A stretch of 35,003 nucleotides of DNA from Lachnospiraceae bacterium UBA7784 (GTDB lineage: Bacteria > Bacillota > Clostridia > Lachnospirales > Lachnospiraceae), in contig DLDA01000034.1 of the NCBI GenBank assembly GCA_002480925.1, forward strand, positions 1 through 35,003, written 5' to 3'. How positions within the stretch are numbered: position 1 is the first letter of the stretch; each line of letters begins with the position of its first letter. This document shows, piece after piece, positions 33,376 through 35,003 of this stretch. The translations under genes were made by a program, and so were the position numbers. The notes beneath the pieces were generated by a model. That model was not told the origin of the DNA. It worked only from the letters and a program-made list of their open reading frames with translations, and did no database searches.

Positions 33376-34917
33376 ATGGGACTTAAGGAGCTTTCCCATG
33401 CTGCAGAGAGAAAGGCTTTCGAGACAGCTATAGACGGATTTTTAAAGCATATCAAGAAAAAGGATTATGCTGACAGAGGAGCTACATATGCCAAGCTCGT
33501 TGATGCGGCAGGAACCTTCTGGAAGGATGCGAATAAGGATACTCTGGCCGCTGTAAAGGAGAAGGTCACAGATCCTGAAAACAGATGGATGAAGTTCATC
33601 AACAGGGTAATTGATGAGACTGATCCTCATTATGCCAAGACCATGCTTTTGAATCTCGGCTACGAGGCCTTCTTCCGTGGCACCAAGATGATCAGGGCCA
33701 ACAGGCAGAAGTATCACTGCAATATCCCGTGGCTGATTCTTTTCGATCCTACCATGGCCTGCAACATGCATTGCGTAGGATGCTGGTCAGGTACCTATGG
33801 CCACAAGGCGAATCTTACATTCGAGCAGATGGATAAGATCGTCACTCAGGGTAAGGAGCTCGGAGCATATCTGTATATGATGACAGGCGGAGAACCTACC
33901 GTTCGTATGAAGGATATTTTCCGTCTGGCAGAGAAGCACAATGACTGCTTCTTCGGACTGTATTCCAATTCTACCCTGATCACAGATGAGCTTGCCGAGA
34001 AGGTAAGACAGCTTGGCAATATCACCTTCATGCTTTCACTTGAGGGCACTCCTGATACCAATGACCTTCGTCGTGGAGAGGGACATTATGCGGCCGTAAT
34101 GAAGGCTATGGATATACTTCGTGAGCATGGTATCGTATTTGGGACCTCTGTCTGCTATACAAGAAAGAATATAGAGGCAGTAACCAGCGATGATTTCTTC
34201 CATCTCCTTGAGGAGAAGGGAGCCAGATTCGGTTTCTATTTCCACTTCATGCCAGTAGGAAACAATGCTGTACCAGAGCTTATGCCTACGGTAGAGCAGA
34301 GGAAATACATAATTGACCGTATCCGCTATGTCAGAAGTAACAAGTGCGATTTCTCATTCTTCCCTATGGATTTCCAGAACGACGGAGAGTACGTAGGCGG
34401 ATGTATTGCCGGAGGAAGGAACTACTTCCATATCAATTCAAACGGTGATGCTGAGCCATGCGTGTTCATCCATTTCTCGGATTCTAATATAAACGACAAG
34501 TCTATACTTGAGATCCTGCAGAGCCCTCTCTTCATGGAGTATCATAAGGGACAGCCTTTCAACAGGAACCAGCTTCGTCCATGCCCTATGCTGGAGAACC
34601 CTACCCTTCTGCGCAAGATGGTGCATGATACAGGTGCCCAGCAGACAAACCTTGAGTCTCCGGAGAGTGTTGAGCATCTCTGCGAGAAGTGTGACGACTA
34701 TGCAAGAGAATGGGCTCCGGTAGCCGAAGAGGTATGGAAGTCAGAGACCCATAAGAAAAAGTCATACGAGAATTACTCAGAGGAGCATGTGGCTCATCCT
34801 GAGCTTGCAGCCTTCCAGACAGAGGATGATGTGACAGACGAGTGCAGACAGCATCCTGAGCTTGCAGCATACCGTTCCTCACAGGTAGAGGAGGAAGCCC
34901 TGAGAAAGGATGCATGA
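33376..34917 (+). CDS. Radical SAM protein with extra cysteines
   Basis: This is a 513-residue radical SAM enzyme. The cluster motif CNMHCVGC gives Cys129, Cys133 and Cys136, and GGEP at 171-174 binds SAM. After the barrel there are Cys343 (GGCIAGGR), Cys362 (EPCVFIHF), Cys403 (RPCPML) and a CEKC pair at 436-439, enough for one or more auxiliary clusters as in SPASM-type proteins. The first 110 residues are a helical N-terminal domain. The tail repeats HPELAA twice. The reaction is unknown. A family of clostridial radical SAM enzymes joining fatty acid chains in membrane-spanning lipids has similar features, but this link is only a guess. AGGAGG at 33362-33367 supports the ATG. Confidence 0.88.
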   Translation: MGLKELSHAAERKAFETAIDGFLKHIKKKDYADRGATYAKLVDAAGTFWKDANKDTLAAVKEKVTDPENRWMKFINRVIDETDPHYAKTMLLNLGYEAFFRGTKMIRANRQKYHCNIPWLILFDPTMACNMHCVGCWSGTYGHKANLTFEQMDKIVTQGKELGAYLYMMTGGEPTVRMKDIFRLAEKHNDCFFGLYSNSTLITDELAEKVRQLGNITFMLSLEGTPDTNDLRRGEGHYAAVMKAMDILREHGIVFGTSVCYTRKNIEAVTSDDFFHLLEEKGARFGFYFHFMPVGNNAVPELMPTVEQRKYIIDRIRYVRSNKCDFSFFPMDFQNDGEYVGGCIAGGRNYFHINSNGDAEPCVFIHFSDSNINDKSILEILQSPLFMEYHKGQPFNRNQLRPCPMLENPTLLRKMVHDTGAQQTNLESPESVEHLCEKCDDYAREWAPVAEEVWKSETHKKKSYENYSEEHVAHPELAAFQTEDDVTDECRQHPELAAYRSSQVEEEALRKDA

Positions 34918-35003
34918 CCGAAAGCTTCGAGATGAGAGCAAGCCAAAGGCGCAGCTCGAATCCGAAGCGAGGTCGTTCTCTGAGGCTGAAAGTTTCGAGA
35001 TGA
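34914..35003 (+). CDS. Possible 29-codon Arg/Ser-rich ORF
   Basis: An ATG at 34914 overlaps the radical SAM stop by four bases and opens a frame of 29 codons that ends at TGA exactly at the window edge. The product is very basic (about nine Arg or Lys, six Ser). It has no recognisable ribosome binding site of its own apart from GAGAAAGG upstream. It may be chance or a coupled small peptide. Confidence 0.2.
   Translation: MTESFEMRASQRRSSNPKRGRSLRLKVSR
34920..35003 (+). repeat. Short direct repeat flanking the last 84 bases
   Basis: GAAAGCTTCGAGATGA at 34920-34935 recurs as GAAAGTTTCGAGATGA at 34988-35003, with one mismatch in 16. CTCGAA between them can pair with either copy's TTCGAG. Because the window ends at the second copy, whether more copies follow cannot be seen. 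Confidence 0.5.

Overview
The window looks like chromosomal DNA of a Gram-positive, low-to-medium-GC anaerobe of the Clostridia, most likely a Lachnospiraceae relative. The grounds are strong AGGAGG-type ribosome binding sites, heavy use of AGG/AGA and ATA codons, a Feo iron operon with a FeoB-associated Cys-rich protein, a GalT of the Firmicutes type, a DUF5685/J-domain gene pair, an Asp23-nusB-xseAB-ispA-dxs-tlyA-nadK-argR-recN run, and a DAP-type MurE. The genus cannot be fixed from the sequence alone. No insertion sequence, prophage, CRISPR array or rRNA gene is visible.

Layout. 1-3480: a divergent promoter region, then a ferrous iron uptake operon (feoA, feoA, feoB, Cys-rich membrane protein, HMA-domain protein) closed by a bidirectional terminator. 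3520-4943, minus strand: a secreted transglutaminase-like protein and a Phe-Gly-Gly tRNA cluster. 5005-15238: a RelA/SpoT-type synthetase, then a long, tightly overlapped housekeeping operon covering envelope stress, transcription antitermination, exonuclease VII, isoprenoid precursor synthesis, rRNA methylation, NAD kinase, arginine repressor and RecN. 15302-18285: galT, then pyrB-pyrI. 18415-20430: DUF5685 protein, J-domain protein and a Crp/Fnr regulator, ended by a strong terminator. 20477-25394: murE, priA, def, fmt as one operon. 25403-28135: a promoter and cobalamin riboswitch controlling a secreted CbiK-type chelatase, convergent with an AP2/HNH-like gene. 28248-33271: a frameshifted family 2 glycosyltransferase and a 1273-residue EAL/PAS/GAF/GGDEF protein. 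33376-34917: a radical SAM enzyme with several extra cysteines.

The most unusual locus is 25403-28135. A cobalamin riboswitch precedes a protein that carries a signal peptide, a helical surface-protein module, a full CbiK cobaltochelatase domain with its metal-binding histidines, and a C-terminal NEAT-like beta domain. This suggests an extracellular tetrapyrrole-handling system controlled by vitamin B12. Its convergent neighbour has an AP2-like domain at each end of an HNH-like core that lacks the usual histidines; it may be a domesticated homing endonuclease acting as a DNA-binding protein. Other points of interest are a G7 tract that breaks the glycosyltransferase, the large c-di-GMP protein with a degenerate central GGDEF-like domain, and the cysteine-rich tail of the J-domain protein.
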